A stretch of DNA of 59,133 nucleotides, taken from assembly GCA_946610035.1 (NCBI GenBank), contig CAMOCC010000006.1:1-59133 (forward strand), in the 5' to 3' direction. Source of the stretch: an uncultured Verrucomicrobiota bacterium (GTDB taxonomy: Bacteria > Verrucomicrobiota > Kiritimatiellia > RFP12 > UBA1067). Positions 34,613 to 44,040 of the stretch are shown piece after piece. How positions within the stretch are numbered: position 1 is the stretch's first letter; every line of letters begins with the position of its first letter. Position numbers and translations under genes: made by a program. The notes below the pieces were generated by a model. The model saw only the letters and a list, made by a program, of their open reading frames with translations. It was not told the DNA's origin and did no database searches.

Positions 34613-37600
34613 ATGTTCAAGCCGGTATCGAATAAGGTCGCCTTCCCCAGGATGGAGGAGGAGGTTCTCGCGTTCTGGAAGGAGGACGCGACGTTTGAGA
34701 AGTCGCTGAAGAAGAACGAGGGGAAGGAGCGCTACAAGTTCTACGACGGGCCTCCCTTTGCGACGGGCCTCCCGCACTACGGGCACCTCCTCGCCGGCAT
34801 AATCAAGGACATCGTCCCGCGCTACCAGACCATGCGCGGCAAGTACGTCGAGCGCCGCTTCGGATGGGACACCCACGGCCTTCCGATCGAGGCCCTCGCG
34901 CAGGACGCGCTCGGCGTCGCCGGTGCGCCCGAGATCAAGAAGCTGGGCGTGGACAAGTTCAACGAGCAGTGCCGCTCGATGGTCCTCAAGTACGTGTCGG
35001 AGTGGCGCAAGACGGTGACGCGCATCGGTCGCTGGGTCGACTTCGACAACGACTACAAGACCATGAACCCCGACTTCATGGAGACGATCTGGTGGGTCTT
35101 CAAGCAGCTCTGGAACCAGGGGCGCGTCTACAAGTCGCACCGCATCATGCCCTACAGCTGGAAGCTCTCGACGCCTCTCTCCAACTTCGAGGCGGGCTCC
35201 AACTACAAGGACGTGCAGGATCCGACGGTGACGGTGAGGGCGAAGGCGCTCACGGGCGCGAGCGAGGCCCTCAAGGATCTGCTCGCGAAGGAGCCGACGG
35301 TCTACTTCCTCGTCTGGACGACTACGCCGTGGACGCTCCCCGAGAACCTCGCGATGTGCGCGGGCGCGTCGATAGACTACGTGGCCGTCCGCGACGTGAC
35401 GGACGACGCAAGGCCCGTCTACATCCTCGCGAAGGCGAGGCTTGAATCCGTCTTCAAGAAGCCCGACCAGTACGAGGTCGTCGCGGAGTTCAAGGGCGAG
35501 AAGCTGAAGGGCGCGACGTACGAGCCGATATTCCCCTACTTCGCCGACAAGGCGTCAGAAGGCGCGTTCACCGTCCTCAACGACGACTACGTGACGACGG
35601 ACGACGGCGTGGGCATCGTCCACATCGCGCCCGCCTACGGCGAGGACGACTTCCGCGTATGCAAGGAGGCCGGCATGACGGCGTTCGTCGATCCGCTTGA
35701 CGACGCGTGCGCGTTCACGGACGCGCTCCCCGAGTACAAGGGGCGCTTCTGCAAGGACTGCGACAAGGACCTCATAAAGGCGCTCAAGGCGAGCGGCAAG
35801 CTCGTCCACCAGTCGACCATCGTACACTCGTATCCCTTCTGCGACCGCACCGACACGCCGCTCATCTACCGCGCGATCGACGCGTGGTACGTCCGCGTCG
35901 AGGATTTGCACGAGCGGCTTGCGAAGAACAACGCGGGCGTCCACTGGACGCCGGACTACGTCGGCGAGAAGCGCTTCGGCAACTGGCTGGAGGAGGCGCG
36001 CGACTGGAACATCTCCAGAAACCGCTTCTGGGGGAGCTGCATCCCCGTGTGGATCAACGACGACGATCCCGACGACATGATCTGCGTCGGCTCGGTCAGG
36101 GAGCTGGAGGAGCTTTCCGGCGAGAAGGTCGTTGACCTCCACAAGCACTACGTCGACAAGATCGTCATAAGGCGCGACGGCAAGACGTACCACCGCACGC
36201 CCGAGGTGCTCGACTGCTGGTTCGAGTCGGGCTCGATGCCTTATGCGCAGCAGCACTACATGGGCGAGGCCGCCGCAGGCGGCGACCATGGGCGGGGTGC
36301 GGGGACGCCAGAGTCCCCGTCCGTTTCCGACTTCTTCCCCGCGGACTTCATCGCAGAGGGGCTCGACCAGACGCGCGGGTGGTTCTACACGCTCATGGTG
36401 CTCGGGACGTGCCTCTTCGACAAGTCGCCCTACAGGAACGTGATCGTCAACGGGCTCATCCTCGCCGAGGACGGCAAGAAGATGTCCAAGCGCCTGAAGA
36501 ACTACCCCGATCCGAACAAGATGCTCGACACTTACGGGGCGGACGCGATACGCCTCTACATGATCTACTCGCCGGTCGTCAAGGCCGAGTCGCTCAAGTT
36601 CTCCGAGAACGGCGTGAAGCAGCTCCTCCGCGACCTCCTGATCCCGTGGTGGAACGCGTATTCGTTCTTCGTCACCTACGCGAACGTCGACGGCTTCGCC
36701 GAGAGCGAGGTCACGTTCCCGACGTCGAAGAACGTGCTCGACCGCTGGATCGTCTCGTCGATGGAGACGCTGATCGCCGACGTCACGGCGGCGATGGACG
36801 CCTACGACCTCCAGAAGTCGGTCCGTCCCTTCGTCAAGTTCATCGAGGACCTCACGAACTGGTACATCCGCCGTTCGCGCCGCCGCTTCTGGAAGTCCAC
36901 GAACGACGGCGACAAGCTCGACGCGTACAGGACGCTCCGCTACGTGCTCGTCCAGCTCTCGAAGGTCGCCGCTCCCTTCACCCCGTTCATCGCGGAGGAG
37001 ATATACCGCAACCTGAAGGGCGAGGGCGATCCCGAATCGGTCCACCTCTGCGACTTCCCGACGGCGAACGCCGCCGCGCGCGACCTCGACCTCGAGCGCC
37101 GCATGGCCGATGTCCAGACGGCGGTCGAGCTCGGGCGCCGCCTTCGCGCGGACAACGACCTGAAGGTCCGCCAGCCGCTCTCCGCGCTCAAGATCGCCGG
37201 CGGCGACGTCAAGGGGCTCGAGGAGCTTATCGAGGACGAACTGAACGTCAAGCGCGTCGATCTCATCGCAGACGAGACGGAGCTTTGCAACGTGAGCTAC
37301 AAGGCGAACTTCAAGACGCTCGGGAGGAAGTGCGGGGCGAAGATGAAGGCCGTCGCCGCCGCGATAGCGGGGCTGGCGGCCGAAGGTGGCTCCTCACCCC
37401 TGCCCATGGTGGTCGAGGGTGTCGAGATCACAGTCGACGACGTCCTCGTCACCCGCACCCCGAAGGAGGGACTCGTCGTCGCCTCGCAGGGTCCGGTCGT
37501 CGTCGGGCTCGAGACCTCGCTCACACCGGAGCTCGTCGCCGAGGGCAACGCACGCGAGTTCGTCTCGCACGTCCAGGCCATGCGCAAGGAGGCCGACTTC

Positions 37601-37789
37601 GAGGTGACGCAGCGCATCGCGCTGACGGTCGAGACCGACGCCGACATGCGCGCAGCCCTTGAGAGGCACATGGATTACGTCAAGAACGAGACGCTCTCGC
37701 TGGAGGTCGCCTTCGCTCCGTGCGGGGCGGATGCCGCCTCCGTCGGGCTGAACGGGCACTCCGCGAAGATCTCCGTCGAGAAACGCTGA
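34613..37789 (+). CDS. ileS: isoleucyl-tRNA synthetase
   Basis: 1058 residues, the length of the long eukaryote-like/PVC type. The ATP-site motif HYGH (in PFATGLPHYGHLLAG) and DGKKMSKRLKN (KMSKS form) are clear, and the editing domain and anticodon-binding helices follow. It charges tRNA-Ile. ATG 34613 is preferred because GAGG lies 9 nt upstream and the protein then opens FKPVSNKVAFPRMEEEVL like its relatives. Near residue 550 a Gly/Ala-rich insert (GEAAAGGDHGRGAGTPESPS) replaces a short loop; its DNA holds a small hairpin. Another Ser/Pro insert lies near 925. No zinc-site check possible by eye. Confidence 0.95.
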   Translation: MFKPVSNKVAFPRMEEEVLAFWKEDATFEKSLKKNEGKERYKFYDGPPFATGLPHYGHLLAGIIKDIVPRYQTMRGKYVERRFGWDTHGLPIEALAQDALGVAGAPEIKKLGVDKFNEQCRSMVLKYVSEWRKTVTRIGRWVDFDNDYKTMNPDFMETIWWVFKQLWNQGRVYKSHRIMPYSWKLSTPLSNFEAGSNYKDVQDPTVTVRAKALTGASEALKDLLAKEPTVYFLVWTTTPWTLPENLAMCAGASIDYVAVRDVTDDARPVYILAKARLESVFKKPDQYEVVAEFKGEKLKGATYEPIFPYFADKASEGAFTVLNDDYVTTDDGVGIVHIAPAYGEDDFRVCKEAGMTAFVDPLDDACAFTDALPEYKGRFCKDCDKDLIKALKASGKLVHQSTIVHSYPFCDRTDTPLIYRAIDAWYVRVEDLHERLAKNNAGVHWTPDYVGEKRFGNWLEEARDWNISRNRFWGSCIPVWINDDDPDDMICVGSVRELEELSGEKVVDLHKHYVDKIVIRRDGKTYHRTPEVLDCWFESGSMPYAQQHYMGEAAAGGDHGRGAGTPESPSVSDFFPADFIAEGLDQTRGWFYTLMVLGTCLFDKSPYRNVIVNGLILAEDGKKMSKRLKNYPDPNKMLDTYGADAIRLYMIYSPVVKAESLKFSENGVKQLLRDLLIPWWNAYSFFVTYANVDGFAESEVTFPTSKNVLDRWIVSSMETLIADVTAAMDAYDLQKSVRPFVKFIEDLTNWYIRRSRRRFWKSTNDGDKLDAYRTLRYVLVQLSKVAAPFTPFIAEEIYRNLKGEGDPESVHLCDFPTANAAARDLDLERRMADVQTAVELGRRLRADNDLKVRQPLSALKIAGGDVKGLEELIEDELNVKRVDLIADETELCNVSYKANFKTLGRKCGAKMKAVAAAIAGLAAEGGSSPLPMVVEGVEITVDDVLVTRTPKEGLVVASQGPVVVGLETSLTPELVAEGNAREFVSHVQAMRKEADFEVTQRIALTVETDADMRAALERHMDYVKNETLSLEVAFAPCGADAASVGLNGHSAKISVEKR

Positions 37790-37803
37790 AAGGAATCAAT
37801 CGA

Positions 37804-38568
37804 ATGAAGGAACTCGTCATCGGCGGTCGCAAGTTCACGAACCGCTTCTTCCTCGGCACTGGCAAGTTCGCCTCGCGCGAAATCATGGAAAAGGCGCTCG
37901 CCGCCTCCGAGACGCAGCTCGTGACGACGGCCCTTACCCGCGTCCACGAGAACGACGCGGCGCACGACGACATACTCGCCGGAATAGACCGCTCCAAGGT
38001 CGAGATCATGCTCAACACCTCCGGTGCGCGCAATGCGGAAGAGGCGGTCAGGATCGCCAAGATCGGCAGGGCGGCGGGCTACAACTGGGTGAAGATCGAG
38101 GTGCATCCCGATGCGCGGTACCTGCTGCCCGATCCGATAGAGACGCTGAGGGCGGTCGAGGAGTGCGCGAAGCTGGGGATGGTCGTGCTTCCCTACATCA
38201 ACGCCGATCCAGTCCTCGCGCGCCATTGCGAGGAGGCGGGCGCGGCGGCGGTGATGCCGCTCGGCAGCCCCATCGGCTCCAACCGCGGCGTCAGGACGCG
38301 CGACATGATCGAGATTATCGTCGAGCAGTGCCATGTCCCCGTCGTCGTCGACGCGGGAATCGGGCTTCCCTCCCACGCGGCCGAGGCGATAGAGCTGGGT
38401 GCGGACGCGGTGCTCGCCAACACCGCCGTCGCCGCGGCTGACGATCCGGTCGCGATGGCGAAGGCGTTCAACCTCGCAGTCCAGGCCGCCGAGCTCGCGC
38501 TTCGCGCCGGTCCCCCCTCCGAACGCTCCACCGCCGCGGCCTCCAGCCCCATGGACATCTTCAAGTGA
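37804..38568 (+). CDS. thiG: thiazole synthase
   Basis: 254 residues, a TIM-barrel ThiG. Key marks: LGTGKFAS near the N terminus, TTALTRVH with the region of the Schiff-base Lys (later KIEVHPDARYLLPDP), MPLGSPIGSNRGV and VVVDAGIGLPSHAAEAIELG. It builds the thiazole phosphate of thiamine from DXP, thiocarboxylated ThiS and ThiH product. It is 14 nt behind ileS and 7 nt before thiH. ThiS, ThiF and a TPP riboswitch were not seen here. Confidence 0.94.
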   Translation: MKELVIGGRKFTNRFFLGTGKFASREIMEKALAASETQLVTTALTRVHENDAAHDDILAGIDRSKVEIMLNTSGARNAEEAVRIAKIGRAAGYNWVKIEVHPDARYLLPDPIETLRAVEECAKLGMVVLPYINADPVLARHCEEAGAAAVMPLGSPIGSNRGVRTRDMIEIIVEQCHVPVVVDAGIGLPSHAAEAIELGADAVLANTAVAAADDPVAMAKAFNLAVQAAELALRAGPPSERSTAAASSPMDIFK

Positions 38569-38575
38569 GGCGGCA

Positions 38576-39688
38576 ATGTTTCCACTTCTGAAATACACGG
38601 CCGAGGAGGTCGATGAATACTACGCGAAGGTGACGCCGGAGATGGTTAAGTCCTCGCTTGCGAAGGACCGCCACGACTGGTTCGACCTTCTTAACCTCGT
38701 TTCCCCGGCGGCGTATCCGTTCATGGACGAGATGCGCCGCAAGGCCCGCCTCGCGCGGATCAAGTACTACGGCAAGACGGTGAGCGTCTACGCTCCGCTC
38801 TACATCGGCAACACGTGCGTCAACCACTGCCGGTACTGCGACTTTAGGCGCGAGCACACGGGCACCGTGAGGCGCAACCTGACGCTGGACGAGATCCGCC
38901 TCGAGGCGGAGGCGATTCGCGCGAGCGGAATCGACAACCTCCTCATCGTCGCGGGAGAGGACCCGAAGGTCAACTCGGTCGAGCACTTCTGCGACGTCGC
39001 GCGCCTCCTGAAGCCGATGTTCTCGAACCTCTCGCTGGAAGTCGCGCCGCAGAGCGAGGAAGGGTACCGCGCGATGTTCGAGGCGGGCTTCGAGTCGCTC
39101 ACGTGCTTCCAGGAGACGTACGACCAGGAGCAGTACAAGTACTTCCATCCGGCGGGGCCGAAGTCGAACTACGAGTGGCGTCTCTGGACGCAGCTCCGCG
39201 CCGGGAAGGCGGGCTTCCGCATCCTCGGCTGCGCGTTCCTCCTCGGCCTCACGCCGTGGCGCCGCGAGGCCGCCTCGCTCGCCGCGCACGCGCTCTACCT
39301 CATGAAGGAGTGCTACGAGTCGAAGGTGCAGTTCGCGTTCCCGCGCTTCTGCCGCGTCGAGGGCGGATTCGTGCCGCCGTGCGAAGTCGACGAGCGCGAC
39401 GTCGACCTCATGATGCTTGCGTTCAGGATTTGCTTCCCGCAGTGCTGCATGACGGTCTCCACGCGCGAGGCGCCGAAGTTCCGCGACTACATCGTGCAGG
39501 TTGCGGCGGACAACATGAGCGCCGGCTCGCGCGTGACGCCCGGCGGCTACGCCGTCCTCGAGAAGGAGCACGCGGCGGACGTCGCGCAGTTCACCCTCAC
39601 CGACCGCCGTCCGCCGAAGGAGGTCTATGCGGCGATCAAGGCCAACGGACAGGAAGTCGTCTTCAAGAACTGGGACAACCGCATTTGA
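38576..39688 (+). CDS. thiH: 2-iminoacetate synthase (ThiH)
   Basis: 370 residues of the ThiH radical SAM family. The cluster motif CVNHCRYC (C-x3-C-x2-C) is preceded by APLYIGN; EVAPQSEEGY and LTCFQETYDQEQY are typical. It splits tyrosine to 2-iminoacetate and p-cresol with SAM, giving the glycine unit of thiazole. This is the anaerobe's alternative to ThiO and fits the lifestyle inferred from AdhE. Seven nucleotides after thiG, so cotranscribed. Confidence 0.94.
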   Translation: MFPLLKYTAEEVDEYYAKVTPEMVKSSLAKDRHDWFDLLNLVSPAAYPFMDEMRRKARLARIKYYGKTVSVYAPLYIGNTCVNHCRYCDFRREHTGTVRRNLTLDEIRLEAEAIRASGIDNLLIVAGEDPKVNSVEHFCDVARLLKPMFSNLSLEVAPQSEEGYRAMFEAGFESLTCFQETYDQEQYKYFHPAGPKSNYEWRLWTQLRAGKAGFRILGCAFLLGLTPWRREAASLAAHALYLMKECYESKVQFAFPRFCRVEGGFVPPCEVDERDVDLMMLAFRICFPQCCMTVSTREAPKFRDYIVQVAADNMSAGSRVTPGGYAVLEKEHAADVAQFTLTDRRPPKEVYAAIKANGQEVVFKNWDNRI

Positions 39689-39783
39689 TTCGGATTCTAT
39701 GTAACCGTTTTTCGCTGGATATTGCCTGTTTTTGTAGGTTTTCAAATATTTCTCAACGGATAGGTGACTAACCGCGTCCGATT

Positions 39784-39792
39784 TGATATAAT
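39784..39792 (+). promoter_or_regulatory. extended -10 promoter of the fab operon
   Basis: TGA-TATAAT, 33 nt before ATG 39826, with AAGGAAGA as ribosome site. No convincing -35 by eye. Confidence 0.6.
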
Positions 39793-39825
39793 ATTATCTT
39801 ACAAAATTTCGCATAAGGAAGAACA

Positions 39826-40848
39826 ATGGGCATACGAATCCTAGGAACGGGCAGCTACCTGCCTCCGAAGGTGGTGACGAACGACGACATAGCGCACTCG
39901 CTTGATACGTCCGACGAGTGGATATACTCGCACACGGGCATCCACTCCCGGCACGTGGCGGGAGAGGGCGAATCGACGTCCTCCATGGCGGCGAAGGCCG
40001 CGAAGTCTGCGCTCGACGCGGCGGGCGTCAAGCCCGGGGAGGTCGGCCTCATCGTCGTTGCCACGTCCACGCCCGACTACAATCCGTTCCCGTCCACGGC
40101 CGCGCTCGTCCAGGCGGAGCTCGGGTGCGTCAATTCGGGGGCGTTCGACCTCCAGGCCGCGTGCTCCGGCTTCGTCTATGCGCTTGAGCAGGCGCGCGGG
40201 TTCGTGAACTTCTATCCCGACAAGAAGGCTATAGTCGTCGGTGCCGAATCCCTGACGCGCATCCTCGACTGGTCCGACCGCTCCACCTGCATCCTCTTCG
40301 GCGACGGCGCGGGCGCGGTGGTGCTGGGCAACGACGAGCCGCCCGGTGTCGCCTCGCTCAAGACGAAGGCGCACACCCTCCTCGGGGCGGACGGGAAGGG
40401 AGCCGGTTTCATAATGCGCACCGGGGGGACGAGGAATGCGCTTCCGATGTCCCCCGACACGGGCGTGCCGCTCAAGGCGGCGCCCGTCCTCCCGGAGCTT
40501 ACCCTTCAGGGCCACGACGTCTTCGCCTTCGCGGTAAGGACTCTCTCGAAGGTCTGCCGCGACCTGTGCGAAAGGCTGGGAACGAAGCCCGAGGAGCTCG
40601 ACCGCGTCTTCGCGCACCAGGCGAACGGGCGCATCATCGAGGCGGTTGCGCGCAGGATGAAGCTTCCGCTCGAGCGCTTCTGGCTGAACCTCGAAACGAC
40701 TGCCAACACAAGCGCCGCGTCCATCCCGATTTCACTCGACCAGGCGGTAAGGGCCGGCGAGCTCAGGGAGGGGATGAAGATCGTCATGGTCGGTTTCGGC
40801 GCCGGCCTCACATACGCGGGTACGTACTGCGCGTGGCCGAACCTGTAG
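39826..40848 (+). CDS. fabH: beta-ketoacyl-ACP synthase III
   Basis: 340 residues. Active-site Cys in QAACSGFVYAL, His in FAHQANGRI and Asn in NTSAASIPISL complete the FabH triad. It condenses acetyl-CoA with malonyl-ACP to begin fatty acids. First gene of fabH-fabF-fabZ, all in the same direction. Short branched or other starter acyl-CoA use cannot be told. Confidence 0.94.
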   Translation: MGIRILGTGSYLPPKVVTNDDIAHSLDTSDEWIYSHTGIHSRHVAGEGESTSSMAAKAAKSALDAAGVKPGEVGLIVVATSTPDYNPFPSTAALVQAELGCVNSGAFDLQAACSGFVYALEQARGFVNFYPDKKAIVVGAESLTRILDWSDRSTCILFGDGAGAVVLGNDEPPGVASLKTKAHTLLGADGKGAGFIMRTGGTRNALPMSPDTGVPLKAAPVLPELTLQGHDVFAFAVRTLSKVCRDLCERLGTKPEELDRVFAHQANGRIIEAVARRMKLPLERFWLNLETTANTSAASIPISLDQAVRAGELREGMKIVMVGFGAGLTYAGTYCAWPNL

Positions 40849-40875
40849 CGATTTCAAGATTAAAAAGAGAAAGAG

Positions 40876-42153
40876 ATGACATCAATGAAGAAAGTAATGA
40901 TAACGGGCATCGGGATGCTCACGGCCGTAGGGAACGGTAAGGACGCCACATGGGCGGCGGTCAAGGCCGGCAAGCCCGGCGTCGGGCGCATCACCAAGTT
41001 CGATCCTTCGCGCTGCACCTGCCAGGTCGCGGCGGAGCTGAAGGGCTTTGATGAATATGCGATCGGCGGCGGTCTTCTCGACAAGAAGGAGGCCCGCCAC
41101 ATGGCGAACTTCTCCAAGTACGCCGTCGCCGCGGCCGTCGAGGCGTGGGGCGACGCCGGTTTCGCACGCGGCGAGGGCGAGGGCTTCCGGCCCGACATGG
41201 ACCGCGTCGGCACGATTCTCGGCAACGGCATCGGCGGACTCGAGGTCACGGGCGAGTCCTTCAAGATTCTCTTCGAGCGCGGGCCGGACCGCCTTTCCCC
41301 GCTTGCGATCCCCGAGCTCATCTCGAACGAGGGAGCGGGCAACATCTCGATCGCGCTCGGCGCCAAGGGCCCGGCGCAGGTCGTGACGACCGCGTGCGCG
41401 AGCTCGACGGACGCCCTCGGATTCGCGATGGACATGATCCGCGCGGGCCGTGCGGACGTCGTCATCGCCGGCGGCGCGGAGGCGACCATCATGGAGTTCT
41501 GCGTCGGCGGCTTCATGAAGGAGAAGGCGCTCTCCACCCACTTCAACGACACGCCCGAGAAGGCGTGCCGTCCGTTCAACGCCGACCGCGACGGCTTCGT
41601 CATGGGCGAGGGCTCGGCGGTGCTCATCCTCGAGAGCGAGGAGCATGCGAAGGCGCGCGGGGCGAAGGTCTACGCCGAGCTCGCCGGCTACGGCTCGACG
41701 AGCGACGCGTACCACATCACGGCGCCCGATCCTTCCGGCGACGGCGCGGTGAAGGCGATCAACATCGCCCTCAAGGACGCCGGGGTCGAGGACCTCTCGA
41801 CGGTCGACTACATCAACGCGCACGGAACCTCGACGCACCTCAACGACGCGATGGAGACGAAGGCCTTCAAGCGCGTCTTCGGCGAGGAGCAGGCGAAGAA
41901 GATCAACATCTCGTCCACGAAGCCGTTCCACGGACACTGCCTCGGCGCGACAGGCGCAATCGAGGCCGCGCTCACGACGCTCGCGGTGAACGAGGGATGG
42001 GTCCCGCCGACGCTCAACTACGAGAACCCCGATCCGGAGCTCGACCTCAACTACACGCCGAACGTCGGCGTGAAGCGCGACATACGCGTCGCGGTCAGCT
42101 CCTCGCTCGGCTTCGGCGGACACAACGGAATCCTGGTCTTCAAGAAGGCTTGA
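40876..42153 (+). CDS. fabF: beta-ketoacyl-ACP synthase II
   Basis: 425 residues with the Cys-His-His triad in TACASSTDAL, NAHGTSTHLND and KPFHGHCLGATG. It elongates acyl-ACP with malonyl-ACP. Start at 40876 or at the ATG 9 nt on; the second is closer to the usual MKK start. It follows fabH by 27 nt and precedes fabZ by 5 nt. No ACP gene is adjacent. Confidence 0.94.
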   Translation: MTSMKKVMITGIGMLTAVGNGKDATWAAVKAGKPGVGRITKFDPSRCTCQVAAELKGFDEYAIGGGLLDKKEARHMANFSKYAVAAAVEAWGDAGFARGEGEGFRPDMDRVGTILGNGIGGLEVTGESFKILFERGPDRLSPLAIPELISNEGAGNISIALGAKGPAQVVTTACASSTDALGFAMDMIRAGRADVVIAGGAEATIMEFCVGGFMKEKALSTHFNDTPEKACRPFNADRDGFVMGEGSAVLILESEEHAKARGAKVYAELAGYGSTSDAYHITAPDPSGDGAVKAINIALKDAGVEDLSTVDYINAHGTSTHLNDAMETKAFKRVFGEEQAKKINISSTKPFHGHCLGATGAIEAALTTLAVNEGWVPPTLNYENPDPELDLNYTPNVGVKRDIRVAVSSSLGFGGHNGILVFKKA

Positions 42154-42158
42154 TCGTC

Positions 42159-42623
42159 ATGGCAACCGAAATCCCAACCTTTGGAACAGTCTACAACACA
42201 CCCGGCGTGGAGCTCCTTCCGCACCGTCCGCCGTTCCTCTTCGTCGACACGCTGCTGTCGGCGGACGAGACGGGCGCGGCGGCGGAGTACACGTTCACGG
42301 AGGAGAAGAACGACTTCTTCAAGGGGCACTTCCCCGGATACCCGATCGTGCCCGGCGTCGTCCTCGTCGAGACGATGGCGCAGGCCGCGGGCGCGGGCCT
42401 CGTGGCGAGGAAGTTCTTCGGCGACAAGTCGCCGGGATTCGTCCTCGCCAAGGTCGAGGAGGCGAAGTTCCGCCGCCCGGTCCGCCCAGGCGACAAGTTC
42501 GTCTCCGTCGCGAAGACGGAGAAGCTCCGTCGCGTGCTGGGAACCTTCTCCATCCAGGGCTTCGTTAACGGCGAACTCGCCGCGGAGGCCCGCGTGATGT
42601 GCATGCTCGGCGGGGAGAAGTGA
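42159..42623 (+). CDS. fabZ: 3-hydroxyacyl-ACP dehydratase
   Basis: 154 residues, hot-dog fold. LPHRPPFLFVDTLL with the catalytic His, GHFPGYPIVPGVVLVE with the catalytic region, and RRPVRPGD are typical FabZ. It dehydrates 3-hydroxyacyl-ACP. The N-terminal extension of ~18 residues is short. Its TGA stop is the first codon of a TTGGTGG repeat, as the GH16 stop is at 28531. Confidence 0.92.
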   Translation: MATEIPTFGTVYNTPGVELLPHRPPFLFVDTLLSADETGAAAEYTFTEEKNDFFKGHFPGYPIVPGVVLVETMAQAAGAGLVARKFFGDKSPGFVLAKVEEAKFRRPVRPGDKFVSVAKTEKLRRVLGTFSIQGFVNGELAAEARVMCMLGGEK

Positions 42624-42660
42624 TTGGTGGTTGGTGGTTGGTGATTGGTGGTTGGCGGTG
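42621..42660. repeat. TTGGTGG repeat after fabZ
   Basis: Tandem TGATTGGTGG/TTGGTGGTTGG units beginning with the fabZ stop. They match the units at 28534-28595 and, reversed, 28651-28684. An A/G-rich leader for hisD follows. Confidence 0.75.
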
Positions 42661-42689
42661 AGCCTACGAATGGAGATTGAAAGGAGACG

Positions 42690-44030
42690 ATGATCAGGAT
42701 TGTAGAGACGGGCGACAAACGCATCGAGAAGTTCAACGCGCGTCCCGCGTTCCCGGAGGAGGCCGAGAAGGCCGCCGCCGAGGTGCTGTCCGCCATCAGA
42801 AGGGAAGGGGACCGGGCGGTCCGCCGCTATGTCGCCAAGTTCGAGGGCTTCAAGGGCCGCGATCTTAGAGTCGATTTAGAGTCGATTAGGGTCGGATTGG
42901 CGTCTGATAGAGTCGGAGAGACCCTAAACGGCTCCAAAAATACCTTAAAAGGCCCTAAAACGACCCTAATAGACCCTAAGATCGCCAAGGCCGTCGAAGA
43001 CGCCCACAGGAGGGTCCTCAAGTTCTCCAGGGCATCGCTGAGGAAGGACTGGTCCATGAAGACGCCGCGCGGCGGCAGCGAGGGCGAGTTCTTCACCCCG
43101 ATGGACCGCGTCGGCGTCTACATCCCTGGCGGCACCGCGCCGCTCGCCTCGACGTCCGTCATGACCGTGACTCTCGCCAAGGCCGCAGGCGTCAAGGAGA
43201 TCGTCGCCTGCACTCCCGCCGGGAAGACCGGCGAGGTCAACCCCGTCCTCCTCTACGCCCTCAAGGTCGCCGGCGCGACCGAGATATACCGCGTCGGAGG
43301 CATCCAGGCGATCGGCATGATGGCCTTCGGGACTAAGACGTGCCGCAAGGTGCAGAAGATCGCCGGACCCGGCAATGCGTTTGTCACGGCGGCGAAGCGC
43401 CAGGTCTACGGATACGTTGCGATCGACCAGGTCGCGGGTCCGAGCGAGATAGCGGTCCTCACGGACGGCTCGGTGGACGTGCGCTGGATCGCGGCGGACC
43501 TCCTCAGCCAGGCCGAGCACGGCAGCGGCTGGGAGAAGTCGCTTTGCGTGTGCACTTCAAGGAAGCTCGCGGAGGAGATACGCGACGAGGTGCTGCGCCA
43601 GACGGAGACGCTGTCCAGGAAGGCCCTCGTCCAGCGCGTCATAGACAGGGACGGCATCCTCATCGTCGTCGCCGGCAATGTCGCCGAGGGGCTGGAGGTC
43701 GTGAACGCCTTTGCGCCCGAGCACTTCGAGATCATGACGAAGAACGCCCTGAAGGTGATGAAGGGCGTAAGGAGCGCGGGGGCGGTCTTTGCGGGTCCGT
43801 GGACGCCCGAGTCGGCCGGCGACTTCGTCGCGGGCCCGAGCCACGTCCTCCCCACCGGCGGGGCGGCGGACATGTTCAACGGGCTCACGCCGGACGACTT
43901 CCGCCGCCGACACAGCTTCGTTTCGTTCACGGAGGGCGACCTCCGCGAGACCAGGGCTACGATAGAGGCGTTTGCGTCCGTCGAGGGGCTCGACGGACAC
44001 GGCAGGGCGGCGACAATCCGCTTCGAATGA
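42690..44030 (+). CDS. hisD: histidinol dehydrogenase
   Basis: 446 residues. Conserved HisD marks: VGVYIPGGTAPLASTSVMT, GNAFVTAAKRQVYG, DLLSQAEHG with zinc ligands, and APEHFEIMTKNA. It makes histidine from histidinol in two NAD-dependent steps. Between about residues 70 and 90 lies an extra ~20-residue loop (SDRVGETLNGSKNTLKGPKTT) before IDPKIAKAVEDAHRR; it is encoded by the palindromic repeat at 42861-42983, kept in frame. AAAGGAGA before the ATG. It is oddly placed among lipid genes; no other his gene is near. Confidence 0.92.
   Translation: MIRIVETGDKRIEKFNARPAFPEEAEKAAAEVLSAIRREGDRAVRRYVAKFEGFKGRDLRVDLESIRVGLASDRVGETLNGSKNTLKGPKTTLIDPKIAKAVEDAHRRVLKFSRASLRKDWSMKTPRGGSEGEFFTPMDRVGVYIPGGTAPLASTSVMTVTLAKAAGVKEIVACTPAGKTGEVNPVLLYALKVAGATEIYRVGGIQAIGMMAFGTKTCRKVQKIAGPGNAFVTAAKRQVYGYVAIDQVAGPSEIAVLTDGSVDVRWIAADLLSQAEHGSGWEKSLCVCTSRKLAEEIRDEVLRQTETLSRKALVQRVIDRDGILIVVAGNVAEGLEVVNAFAPEHFEIMTKNALKVMKGVRSAGAVFAGPWTPESAGDFVAGPSHVLPTGGAADMFNGLTPDDFRRRHSFVSFTEGDLRETRATIEAFASVEGLDGHGRAATIRFE
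42861..42983 (+). repeat. palindromic CCCTAA/TTAGGG element inside hisD
   Basis: A 123-nt block bounded by GATC on both sides. Its left part is tandem TTTAGAGTCGA-type 11-mers, its right part tandem CCCTAA units, so the two arms are complementary (gatcttag...gattagggtcg against cgaccctaat...ctaagatc). It is 41 codons long. The middle is AT-rich. Confidence 0.8.
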
Positions 44031-44040
44031 CATCGGGCAA

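Noticed and set aside
37790..37803. TPP riboswitch before thiG
   Set aside because: Only 14 nt separate ileS and thiG and no thi-box sequence is seen.
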